From NCBI GenBank assembly GCA_036873135.1, contig JAPTYO010000015.1:59339-123338 (forward strand): a stretch of DNA of 64,000 nt, given 5' to 3'. Positions 56,701 to 64,000 of the stretch are shown in pieces. Below the pieces are notes generated by a model that made no database searches, had not been told where the DNA came from, and was given only the letters and a program-made list of their open reading frames with translations. The position numbers were made by a program, and so were the translations under genes. The DNA comes from Clarkia xantiana subsp. parviflora (Eukaryota > Streptophyta > Magnoliopsida > Myrtales > Onagraceae). Every line of letters starts with the position of its first letter. The first letter of the stretch is position 1.

Positions 56701-58244
56701 TCAAAGCTTTGCAAGATAACAACACATGGAGGATTGTGGATCTGCCTCATGGTAAGTCATCTATTGGTTGTAAATGGGTGTTTAGGGTGAAGTACAATTC
56801 TGATGGTTCTATTGAGAGATACAAAGCAAGGCTGGTTGCTAAAGGCTTCACTCAAGTAGAAGGGACTGACTTCAATGAAACCTTTTCCCCTGTGGTGAAA
56901 ATGACAACTGTAAGGATTGTTTTGGCAATGGCAGCCTCATATTCTTGGGGCTTGTTTCACATGGATGTGAACAATGCTTTCCTTCAGGGTGACTTGCATG
57001 AGGAGGTCTATATGGATATTCCACAAGGCTTTGATTCTACAAAGTCTGATCTAGGCTCTCCAAGGCGTGTATGCAAGCTTTTAAAGTCTCTTTATGGGTT
57101 GAAACAAGCTTCTAGGCAATGGAACATCAAACTCACCAATACCTTGTTGAATAATGGATATACTCAAAGTGCTTCTGATCATTCCTTGTTCACCAAGGTA
57201 AATGGCAAGGATAGAGTATTTCTCCTCATTTATGTGGATGACTTACTCATCACAGGTTCAAATACCTGTATGATTGACCAATTGAAGACCACTCTCAAAT
57301 CCCATTTCAAGCTCAAAGATTTGGGCAACTTGAGATATTTCTTGGGTTTGGAAATTGCTAGGTCTAAGGAGGGTTTGGTCATCAATCAAAGGAAGTATGC
57401 GCTTGAGCTCATTGAAGAGGCTGGATTGGGAGCTGCTAGGCCAACTGAGACTCCTATGGAGTTCAACCTCAAACTCACTACTTGTGAGTATGATGAGGCT
57501 ACAAAGACTTCTTCTGATGATTTGCTCTTGGAGGATGCCACTGCTTTTAGAAGATTGGTGGGCAAACTTCTTTACTTGACCATGACTAGGCCAGACATTA
57601 GCTTCTCAGTTCAAAGGATAAGTCAATTTGTTGATAAACCTAAGAAGTCTCATCATGATGCAGCCATGAGGATCATTAAATACATCAAAGGAAGTCCTGG
57701 CCAGGGTTTGCTTTATCCTTCAAATAATGCCCTTGACTTGAGTCTATACTGTGATTCAGATTGGGCAGCTTGTCCTTTTAGTAGGAAGTCAGTAAGTGCT
57801 TATTGTGTAAGGCTTGGAGGAGCTATGGTTGGTTGGAAAGTAAAGAAGCAAGACACAATTTCTCTTTCCAGTGCAGAGGCTGAATATAGATGCTTAAGGG
57901 TGGCCATACAAGAAGCTCTTTGGGTTGCTAGACTATTGAAGGAACTTGGGATGCATTTGCAATTACCCATACCCATCTTCACAGATAGTGAATCAGCTGT
58001 GAAGATTGCTAAGAACCCTATGTTTCATGAACGCACAAAACACATTGAGTTAGATTGTCATTTCACTAGGCATCACATTCAATCAGGGCAAATTTCAGCT
58101 AAACATGTTGCTTCTCGAGACCAATTGGCAGACTTGCTCACCAAGGCACTTGTCAAGAAGCAACATATTGCCCTTCTCAAGCTCTATGGAATCAAGGATG
58201 TGTTTCATGAAAAGAAAGGAGAAGAAAAAGATGGGAGCATATAG
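53784..58244 (+). CDS. Element T gag-pol polyprotein (Ty1/copia)
   Basis: 1486 codons without a stop. Gag occupies about residues 1-290 (LQGSSNYHAWSTAIKEGLL), then a zinc knuckle near 301-314 (CSYCGKMGHKVETC), protease near 414 (WIVDSGATNHITHH), a GAG-pre-integrase segment (TWHRRLGHISATH), and integrase with its acidic triad in HLDLWGPYK (~609), ARSDNGSEF and NGRVERKHR. RT has [37 protein letters not shown] and the catalytic IYVDDLLITGSN (~1150). RNase H has YCDSDWAACPFSRKS, SSAEAEYRCL, FTDSESAVKIAKNP and ends DQLADLLTKAL. Domain order INT-RT-RH marks Ty1/copia. All catalytic motifs are present, so the element may be autonomous. The stop codon lies five bases inside the 3' LTR. Confidence 0.96.
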   Translation: MADNTIEDPLYLHPSDTTGLLLIPFQLQGSSNYHAWSTAIKEGLLVKNKIGFIDGSFSRLSVPVAQHVRWDRANAIVKAWLRNTVAKELVNGLVYNNTALSIWNDLKEMFDKVDGTQIFQLTREIYQCSQGALSITEYFGKMKQLWDALGSIDDLRLECSADSKIINEHKEKQRLIAFLLGLNESFAHVRSSLLMRQPLPSLSVAFSVLLQEESQRAIAGSIGDMGEATALYSQRNFLNSRGPNYGNGNGSGNGGNGSRPNASFPRNYNSNGGISSYGGFNGASNASTGKTGKIDKSNWLCSYCGKMGHKVETCWKKHPQLAPSSALKRPWNSANVSIDESPQSNLVEHVAAGDKRIFHGTCEKRILHTGLDRRVQHVAIQDDFEPLSNEDDELIRVNMAGISNPSSSMIWIVDSGATNHITHHLSWLHNLRKTDSNHQFVHLPNGNKCRITHIGSCSFSSGFTLDDILYVPDFKFNLISVSKLPTQLNCKVIFTFANVLIQGHVGKPMVIGERSKGLYTLRDSVPSSSSKVVAAHTISKTNKENAWTWHRRLGHISATHLSHLNNVLCLSDSSRSCVKQCTICPLAKQTRLSFPISQSHASTPFALIHLDLWGPYKVPTIKGYQYFLTIVDDFSRATWVFLMKHKSDTFIHIQSFLLMVQNQFGTMVKIARSDNGSEFINSICKDHFLLLGIQHQTSCPYTPQQNGRVERKHRQILNIARALRFQASMPIKYWGYCVLTACYLINRIPSSSLQFKSPMEVLYGKQPSINHLRIIGCLCFATNLNNLDKFGSRAEPCILMGYSTSQKGYLVMKISNSTFHVSRDVAFHEHIFPFGMSKAELRSLLPTCLESKLLIEESSSNDQSSLDRAPLVSPPILDEFIAPQQPPQPHSQPPMVEVMPPQIPTLRRSARIAQLRGASTSNAVFGLEKYISYDHLNPNFTCFLASIDKVREPSTYKQAVKDSNWVVAMKDEIKALQDNNTWRIVDLPHGKSSIGCKWVFRVKYNSDGSIERYKARLVAKGFTQVEGTDFNETFSPVVKMTTVRIVLAMAASYSWGLFHMDVNNAFLQGDLHEEVYMDIPQGFDSTKSDLGSPRRVCKLLKSLYGLKQASRQWNIKLTNTLLNNGYTQSASDHSLFTKVNGKDRVFLLIYVDDLLITGSNTCMIDQLKTTLKSHFKLKDLGNLRYFLGLEIARSKEGLVINQRKYALELIEEAGLGAARPTETPMEFNLKLTTCEYDEATKTSSDDLLLEDATAFRRLVGKLLYLTMTRPDISFSVQRISQFVDKPKKSHHDAAMRIIKYIKGSPGQGLLYPSNNALDLSLYCDSDWAACPFSRKSVSAYCVRLGGAMVGWKVKKQDTISLSSAEAEYRCLRVAIQEALWVARLLKELGMHLQLPIPIFTDSESAVKIAKNPMFHERTKHIELDCHFTRHHIQSGQISAKHVASRDQLADLLTKALVKKQHIALLKLYGIKDVFHEKKGEEKDGSI
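58215..58239 (+). promoter_or_regulatory. Element T polypurine tract
   Basis: A purine-rich run (AAAGGAGAAGAAAAAGATGGGAG, broken by one T) ends just before the 3' LTR and overlaps the end of the coding frame. Confidence 0.7.
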
Positions 58245-58435
58245 GAATGTATAGCTTTCCACATACAATATATCCTTGTGCATACTAGATCACTAGATTA
58301 GCTTAGCTTGTGAACTAAGTTAGTTTAGTTAGTTAGATCTTCTTACTAGTATATATACTAGTTCTATACATTGTAACATATGATTTTGGTTGATCAATAC
58401 ATTTCATATTCAATCTAAATCCTCCAAGCTTTATA
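58240..58435 (+). repeat. Element T 3' LTR
   Basis: 196 bp, with no difference from the 5' LTR that I can find. It is followed by the CCCTG duplication and the rest of the interrupted gag. Confidence 0.92.
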
Positions 58436-58585
58436 CCCTGTCTGAGAGAGCTCAGCAGCGGGAAGGTTCTAGTTTTCCTCCAGTTCCGGTGGTGAATTCA
58501 GGGTCGTCGCAGCAGGGTGACGGGAACCACCAGATTGTCCTTGTCTTCTTTGCTTGCCAGCCACCATTGAACGAGTAGAAGGCAT
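58436..58585 (-). pseudogene. N-terminal gag piece of the gamma/alpha hybrid
   Basis: The gag start MPSTRSMVAGKQRRQG to AAELSQTG, cut off by element T. Apart from that insertion the start is intact and matches beta at 60120. Confidence 0.85.
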
Positions 58586-58603
58586 ATGAGCTTTTTGTTA
58601 CGC

Positions 58604-58622
58604 TTCCCACAGACGGCGCCAA
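58604..58622 (-). promoter_or_regulatory. Alpha primer-binding site
   Basis: TTGGCGCCGTCTGTGGGAA on the minus strand next to the LTR end CCAACA. Confidence 0.8.
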
Positions 58623-59338
58623 TGTTGGATCACGGTGGAACTCCGGTACGGTTCTTGACGGCGGTCCTAGCTCCTTTGCTCCACGTTGTCCTGCAAAGAG
58701 GGGATAGACCGGGCGGTGACCCAGAATCCCTCTCCGATGCTTAAATGAGTATCTCGTACGGTCTGGCAAGCAGTAATCTCAAAGTGTATATCACAACGTA
58801 ATTGATCTGAGGTGACCTCTGCCCTTTTATAGGCGGAGAGGTACCTCAGTTACCTGGTGAACCGTTGGGGGTGGTTAGCCCGTATTCCGCGTATCTCGGG
58901 CACGATCCCGCCTATCTAGGCCATGATCTCGCTTATCTCGGCCACGCCCCGCGTATCTCGGCCACGCTCCGCGTATCTTAACTAAGCTCCGCGTATCTCG
59001 ACCACGCCCCGCGTATCTTGCCATTAACCTCTGGTAGCAAGTCCCGACTAACATCGGGGACTCCAGAGTTATCTCGTTGTGTCACCGCTCGGGGCCCCTC
59101 GTCATCGTGACAGGGCCAATCATTCTCAGGGATTCATCATCGGGGCCTATTTAAAGGATTCTCATCAGGAGCTTTCAGCTCATCTATCGGGACCGACTCT
59201 GTCGGTACCTTTCATCATCTGGACTCCCTACGTCGGGACCCTTCGCTTAGGTCATCTTGACCTTCATTTGGGGCCCAGTGGGCCTGCTCGCAGTTTCCTC
59301 ACCGTTAAAGGGCCTAACGGCTGTAGCGAAACCCATCA
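58623..59338 (-). repeat. Alpha 5' LTR
   Basis: 716 bp, full length, with TATAAAAGGG (minus strand, about 58820). The right flank GGAAC (59339-59343) equals the left flank of the alpha 3' LTR at 42238-42242. Confidence 0.88.
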
Positions 59339-59538
59339 GGAACAATTCTCCCACTCGGAATAATGCTACTTATCGGAGCATCGTTTCCTTTGGGAACGAA
59401 AGCAGTGCATGAACCTTGACCATCAACTTTCCCTTGACAACCTCTTGGTCTCGGGGTTTTACTTCCGAGATGAATTCCTTGATCATTCGGATCTGGAACC
59501 AAGTTTGGTATGATCACTCCCACTAAAACAATGGGTAT
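59339..59538 (-). other. Copia B, second (middle) piece
   Basis: On the minus strand this matches copia A from about 3220 to 3430. It joins smoothly to 42242 on one side (TTGGGAAC then AATTCTCCCACTCGG) and to 48214 on the other (AATGGGTAT then CACTACCACTGG), once one copy of each 5-bp duplication is removed. It lies between two LTR 5' ends of opposite orientation. Confidence 0.8.
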
Positions 59539-60082
59539 TGATGGGTTTCGCTACAGCCGTTAGGCCCTTTAACGGTGAGGAAACTGCGAGCAGGCCCACT
59601 GGGCCCCAAATGAAGGTCAAGATGACCTAAGCGAAGGGTCCCGACGTAGGGAGTCCCGATGATGAAAGGTACCGACAGAGTCGGTCCCAATAGATGACCT
59701 GAAAGCTCCCGATGAGAATCCTTTAAATAGGCCCCAATGATGAATCCCTGAGAATGATTGGCCCTGTCACGATGACGAGGGGCCCCGAGCGGTGACACAA
59801 CGAGATAACTCTGGAGTCCCCGATGTTAGTCGGGACTTGCTACCAGAGGTTAAGGCCAGGATACGCGGGGCGTGGCCGAGATACGCGGAGCGCTGTTAAG
59901 ATACGCGGAGCGTGGCCGAGATACGCGGGGCGTGGCCGAGATAAGCGAGATCATGGCCTAGATAGGCGGGATCCTGCCCGAGATACGCGGAATACGGGCT
60001 AACCACCCCCAACGGTTCACGAGGTAACTGAGGTACCTCTCCGCCGTCAAGAACCGTACTAGAGTTCCACCGTGATCCAACA
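59539..60082 (+). repeat. Beta 5' LTR with promoter deleted
   Basis: 544 bp. It lacks 172 bp found in beta 3' between two CCGCC words (48000-48004 and 48172-48176), leaving one CCGCC at the joint (about 60040). The lost part includes TATAAAAGGG and the transcription-start region. Confidence 0.88.
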
Positions 60083-60100
60083 TTGGCGCCGTCTGTGGGA
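60083..60100 (+). promoter_or_regulatory. Beta primer-binding site
   Basis: TTGGCGCCGTCTGTGGGA directly after CCAACA. Confidence 0.85.
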
Positions 60101-60119
60101 AGCGTAACAAAAAGCTAAT

Positions 60120-63100
60120 ATGCCTTCTACTCGTTCAATGGTGGCTGGCAAGCAAAGAAGACAAGGACAATCTGGTGGTTCCCGTCACCCTACTGCGACG
60201 ACCCTGAATTCACCACCGGAACCGGAGGAAAACCAGAACCTTCCCGCTGCTGAGCTCTCTCAGACAGGGGGGCATAATGAAGGTCCCGAAGATGTTGCTG
60301 CTCAGCACTAGGGGAATAGGGAGCAGGAGGCTCCTCCAGCTGTGGATCTGACAAGGGCTGTGGCAGAAGCCATGCCGATGTTTTTGGCAGCTGTGGAGGC
60401 TCTCTTGGATCGACGAGAAGCTCTGAGGAGGCAAGAGGAGATGCCCCCGTTAGAAAAAGCTCCCCCACCAACAGAGGTTCGGAACGTACGGGAGGCTCCG
60501 CCCCGAGGCCAGGACAGGAGTAGGGAGTCCGTTCAGCCAGAGATATTCGTGGTTGATGGGCCAGGACCAGTACAGCACAGGACCATCCCCCTTAATGGTC
60601 CCATCACCCCTGATCAGGTGGTGAAGATCGTGAATATCTGCATGGGAGAGCAGAAGCCGCTCGTGTCGGAGCTGAGGGATCGATCTACTCATCCCTTCGT
60701 TCCTCGACTCATAGACTCCCTAGCCCCGCCAGGGCTGGGTATCCCCACGATAAAGGAATACGATGGCGAGGGAGATCCGGTTCGTCATGTCCAGAAGCAC
60801 CTTATGGCGTGTCTCGGAAGAGCCCCGAATGAAGATATCGTGTGTACGCTGTTCCCGTACACACTTGGTGAAAGTGCCCTGACCTGGTTCTTTAGTCTGC
60901 CCCCAGGCTGCATCACCTGCTGGGCTGATATGCACGACCGGTTCCTTCAGCAATACCAGGGTCGTAGACGTTTGCTGAAGAGTGTGAGGTCCCTGACCCA
61001 GGTGGTACAGAGGCCCGACGAATCGCTGGCGCACTACTACCAGCGGTACACTGCCAGTGTGGCGGAGATTGATGAGGAGATTTCGGAGGGTGAAACCATC
61101 CGTACCTTCATTTGGAACCTAACGGCCCCCTACGGTTCCGACCTCATGCACAGCGTGGCTGAGAAGGCTGTGTGGAATATGGAGGCATTGCAGAAAAGGG
61201 TGAAGCGGCAAATCGATGTCCAGGAGTCGAAGATAGCCGCTGGAGAGCTTGAGCCCCCGAAGTCGAATAAGGGGAAGTAGTCAGTTAAGCCTTTGGACGA
61301 TCGTAAGTCGAAGGATAAATCCGAGAGCAGCCGGAATCGAGGCCGCCCTGATCGGAGGTATGATAGGCGTTCCTCGAAGAAGGACAAGCGGGATGACCAT
61401 GACATTCCTCTCAACTGCTCCATGGGGGAGGTACTAACGGTCATGGAACGACAGGGTATTTCCATATACCCCCCGAAGAAAGAAGGAGAATTCCTGGGAT
61501 CCCGCACCGATTGTTACTGTCGATTTCACCGTGCGAACGGTCACGACAATAACCTTTGTCGGGAGCTGAAGTAGGAGATTGAAAAACTGATCTAGAAGGG
61601 GAAGCTTAAGGAGTTTTTCGGGGAGAAACAATGTCGATCCCGTTCCCGATCCCGATCACGGTCTCGTTCCCGATCCCACGATCGGTCCCCAAAGAAGAAG
61701 AGAACCGACCCGGAGTCATCCGGTGCCCGTAAGGAGAGACAGGGCACTATCAATGTGATTCACGGAGGGTTCGCGGCCGGAGGGGATACCTCGTCCTCTC
61801 GGGAGGTTTACACCTCTAGAATTCCTACGGCTGTGGTGCTGGGTAAGAGGTCCCGATCCTGGACCCTGAAGGAAGAGATGGTGATCTCCTTTTCGTCGGA
61901 GGACCTCATAGGCGTGGAGACTCCGCACGATGACGCCTTGGTTGTGACCTTGGATGTAGACGGGTACGAGATGAAGCGAATTCTGATCGACGGAGGTAGC
62001 TCCTCCGATATTCTATTCATGAACGCGCTGGAGGCAATGGGAAAAACGAAGAAAGACCTGAAGGAGGCGAATTTACCGATGGTCGGCTTCTCTGGCTCCA
62101 CCTCCTATCCGCTAGGGGTGATCACCTTACCAGTGGAGTTTGGAAGCGGGTGGAAATCAGAAGGAAGGAACGTCTAGTTTGTGGTAGTTGATTCCGCGGG
62201 GACTTACAACGCAATCATCGGGAGAACTACCATCAACCCCCTGATGGCAGTTGCCTCGACTGTTCACCAAAAGATGAAGTTCCCGACTGACCACGGAGTC
62301 GGAGAGGTCAAGGGCGACCAGGTGGCTTCCCGAAAATGTTATGTTAACGCCACCCGAAGGAGGAGGCGAGAGGCCATGACTGTCCTCCAGACAGATACAG
62401 ATCCTAGAGAAGAGTTTGGGCGTCCCGCCCCCATAGAAGATCTAAAAGAAGTCGAGATCGACGGACCCCAGAGGAAGGTGAAAATCGGGTCTGCTTTGAC
62501 CGAAGAGACAGCCCGAGAGTTGATCGACCTGCTGAAAAAGTTCAAGGAGCTATTTGCCTGGTCCCCGAGCGATATGCCAGGAATCAGCCCCGATGTGACC
62601 GTACACGAGCTGAAGATAGATCCCCCGATCAAACCTATCACGCAGAAAAGGCGTCCGATGGGCACAGACAAGAAGATCGCGATCCAGCAGGAGGTGGGCA
62701 GGTTGCTCGATGCTGGGTTTATTAAAGAGCTCCGATTCCAGACTTGGGTCGCTAATCCGGTACTGGTGAAGAAGACTAATGGGAAATGGCGGATGTGTGT
62801 GGATTTCCGCGACCTGAATAAGGCTTGCCCGAAGGACTGTTACCCGCTCCCGAGAATCGACCAGCTGGTGGATGCCACATCGGGACATGAGCTGTTGAGC
62901 TTCATGGATGAGTATTCGGGCTACAACCAGATCAAGAAGGCTAAGGAGGACGCTCCTCACACAGCGTTTTATGCAGACAGTGACATCTATCACTACGATG
63001 TCATGCCTTTCGGGTTGATCAATGCCGGGGCAACCTATCAGCGGATAGTGAATAAGCTGTTCGGAGATATGCTGGGGGAAACCATGGAGGCTTACGTGGA

Positions 63101-64000
63101 CGATACGCTGGTGAAGTCCCGACAAGCTGAGGATCATGTGCACAACCTAGCCATGGCGTTTGAGCGGATGAGGCTTCATCAAGTTCGCTTAAACCCGACG
63201 AAATGCGCCTTCGGAGTCCACTCAGGGAAATTTCTGGGCTTTATGGTGAGCCAGAGAGGAATTGAGGTGAATCCCGAGAAGCTGAGGGCGATTGAGGAGA
63301 TGTAGTCTCCGATAAACCATCGAGAGGTGCAAGTGCTGAATGGCCAACTGGCTGCAATGAATCGCTTCCTGTCCAAAGCAAGCGACCGATCAATGCCATT
63401 TTTTGAAGTCCTGAGGGCCAACAAGAAGTTTGAGTGGACCGCCAAGTGTGAAGAAGCGTTCCAAGCACTCAAGCAGCACCTTCGCACCCTCCCGCCGTTG
63501 GCGAAACCGGTTCCAGGCGAGCCGCTCTATCTTTACTTGGTTGTTTCTGAATTTGCCATTAGCTCTGTGTTAGTGAAGGTTGTCGAGGGTAATCAAGTCC
63601 CCGTCTATTATGTAAGAAAGGCGTTTGCCAAGTCTGAATTGAATTATCCTGCCGTTGAGAAGTATCTCTTTGCGTTGATTATTACTGCTCGGAAGCTAAG
63701 GCCTTATTTCCACGCACACGAGATTACTGTGTTGACGAACCAGCCCTTGAAGCATTTTTTAAACCGACCGGATGCGTCGAGGAGATTAGTGAAATGGGCG
63801 GTAGAGCTTAGTGAGTTTCGCATACACTTTGCTCCAAGAACGGCTATTAAGGGCCAGGCATTGGCGAATTTCATAGCAGAATCTACAGCCCCCGATCTAG
63901 AAGAAGCGGGCCTTGTAGAGGGGGCAACCATGGAGGTCCCGACAGAAAAACAACCAGAGAGGGCAGAGCAATCAGAACAGCCAAATGAGGAAAATACCTG
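60120..64000 (+). pseudogene. Beta gag-pol, one frame broken by point stops, runs off the window
   Basis: Starts MPSTRSMVAGKQRRQG. The reading frame is kept over the whole stretch except at stops near 60309 (after DVAAQH), 61279 (after SNKGK), 61573, 61594, 62175 and 63303 (after AIEEM). Domains: gag core (LPPGCITCWADMHDRF), zinc finger (YCRFHRANGHDNNLC), RSRSRS stretch, protease (ILIDGGSSSDILF), RT with MEAYVDDTLVKS, the first RNase H (VLTNQPLKHFLNRPD) and the linker to the second RNase H at the window end. The sequence otherwise follows the gamma/alpha copy closely. Integrase, antisense gene and 3' LTR should lie beyond 64000. Confidence 0.9.

Larger units (their letters stand above)
53032..58435 (+). 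mobile_element. Element T: intact, recent Ty1/copia retrotransposon
   Basis: Two 196-bp LTRs that look identical base for base, a tRNA-Met primer site, a single uninterrupted gag-pol frame, a purine-rich tract before the 3' LTR, and a perfect 5-bp duplication CCCTG (53027-53031 and 58436-58440). The element is 5404 bp and is inserted in the gag of the gamma/alpha hybrid. The LTR termini are TATA and TATA and not TG and CA, yet the duplication abuts them exactly. Confidence 0.95.
48974..59338 (-). mobile_element. Gamma/alpha hybrid Tat-type element, carrying element T
   Basis: A 3' LTR (48974-49674) and a 5' LTR (58623-59338), both on the minus strand, enclose gag-pol that is deleted 3' of RT and interrupted by element T. 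The outer flanks GTTTT and GGAAC do not match. GGAAC instead matches the left flank of the alpha 3' LTR (42238-42242). The two ends therefore belong to two different original insertions. Confidence 0.8.

Noticed and set aside
48974..59338. Reading 48974-59338 as one insertion with degraded target duplication
   Set aside because: GTTTT and GGAAC share no pattern, whereas each fits another partner or the local copia sequence exactly.

Overview
This is plant nuclear DNA, most likely from a eudicot with a large, transposon-rich genome. The one clear host gene encodes an extensin with the Y-V-Y-K-S-P(n) repeat style seen in dicots. Nearly everything else is LTR retrotransposon sequence (Ty1/copia, and Ty3/gypsy of the Tat type) plus a few DNA-transposon remnants. 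I see no rRNA, tRNA, CRISPR or prokaryotic features. The species cannot be named from the sequence.

Layout. 1-3043 holds a ~605-bp repeat in three direct copies followed by inverted copies. 2911-5860 is a decayed copia element (copia A). 5864-8279 holds two opposed LTR-like fragments, a Mutator-like TIR element with a 9-bp target duplication, and CCGGTT-rich DNA. 8280-12155 is a 1.93-kb tandem duplication lying downstream of the extensin gene. 12164-13009 is the extensin gene (minus strand). 13180-25046 is a young composite Tat element. It was inserted about 170 bp upstream of the extensin ATG and is flanked by one CCAAC duplication, although its outer LTRs point in opposite directions. 25500-31662 is a complete but decayed copia element (copia C; TSD ATTAA). 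32550-39785 holds fragments of a copia and of two gag-poor gypsy elements (E and F).

39786-64000 is a nested complex inside one old minus-strand copia element (copia B). Three pieces of that copia lie at 39786-42242, 59339-59538 and 48214-48973. Tat-type elements alpha, beta and gamma interrupt it. The short duplications at their edges (GGAAC at 42238/59339, GGTAT at 59534/48214) only pair up if the region went through unequal exchange between same-family elements and then a deletion that brought two 3' halves together as a ~6-kb near-palindrome (42243-48213). An intact, very young copia element (T, 53032-58435; identical 196-bp LTRs, one 1486-aa ORF) sits inside the gag of the gamma/alpha hybrid. 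Element beta runs off the right edge.

How the genes work together. The Tat elements encode gag, protease, reverse transcriptase, two successive RNase H-like domains and integrase on the sense strand. On the antisense strand, between integrase and the 3' LTR, they carry a separate gene with a conserved intron layout. It can be read in three copies here. Element T is the only copy that looks able to move by itself. The extensin is a secreted cell-wall structural protein, and its promoter now abuts a retrotransposon LTR.
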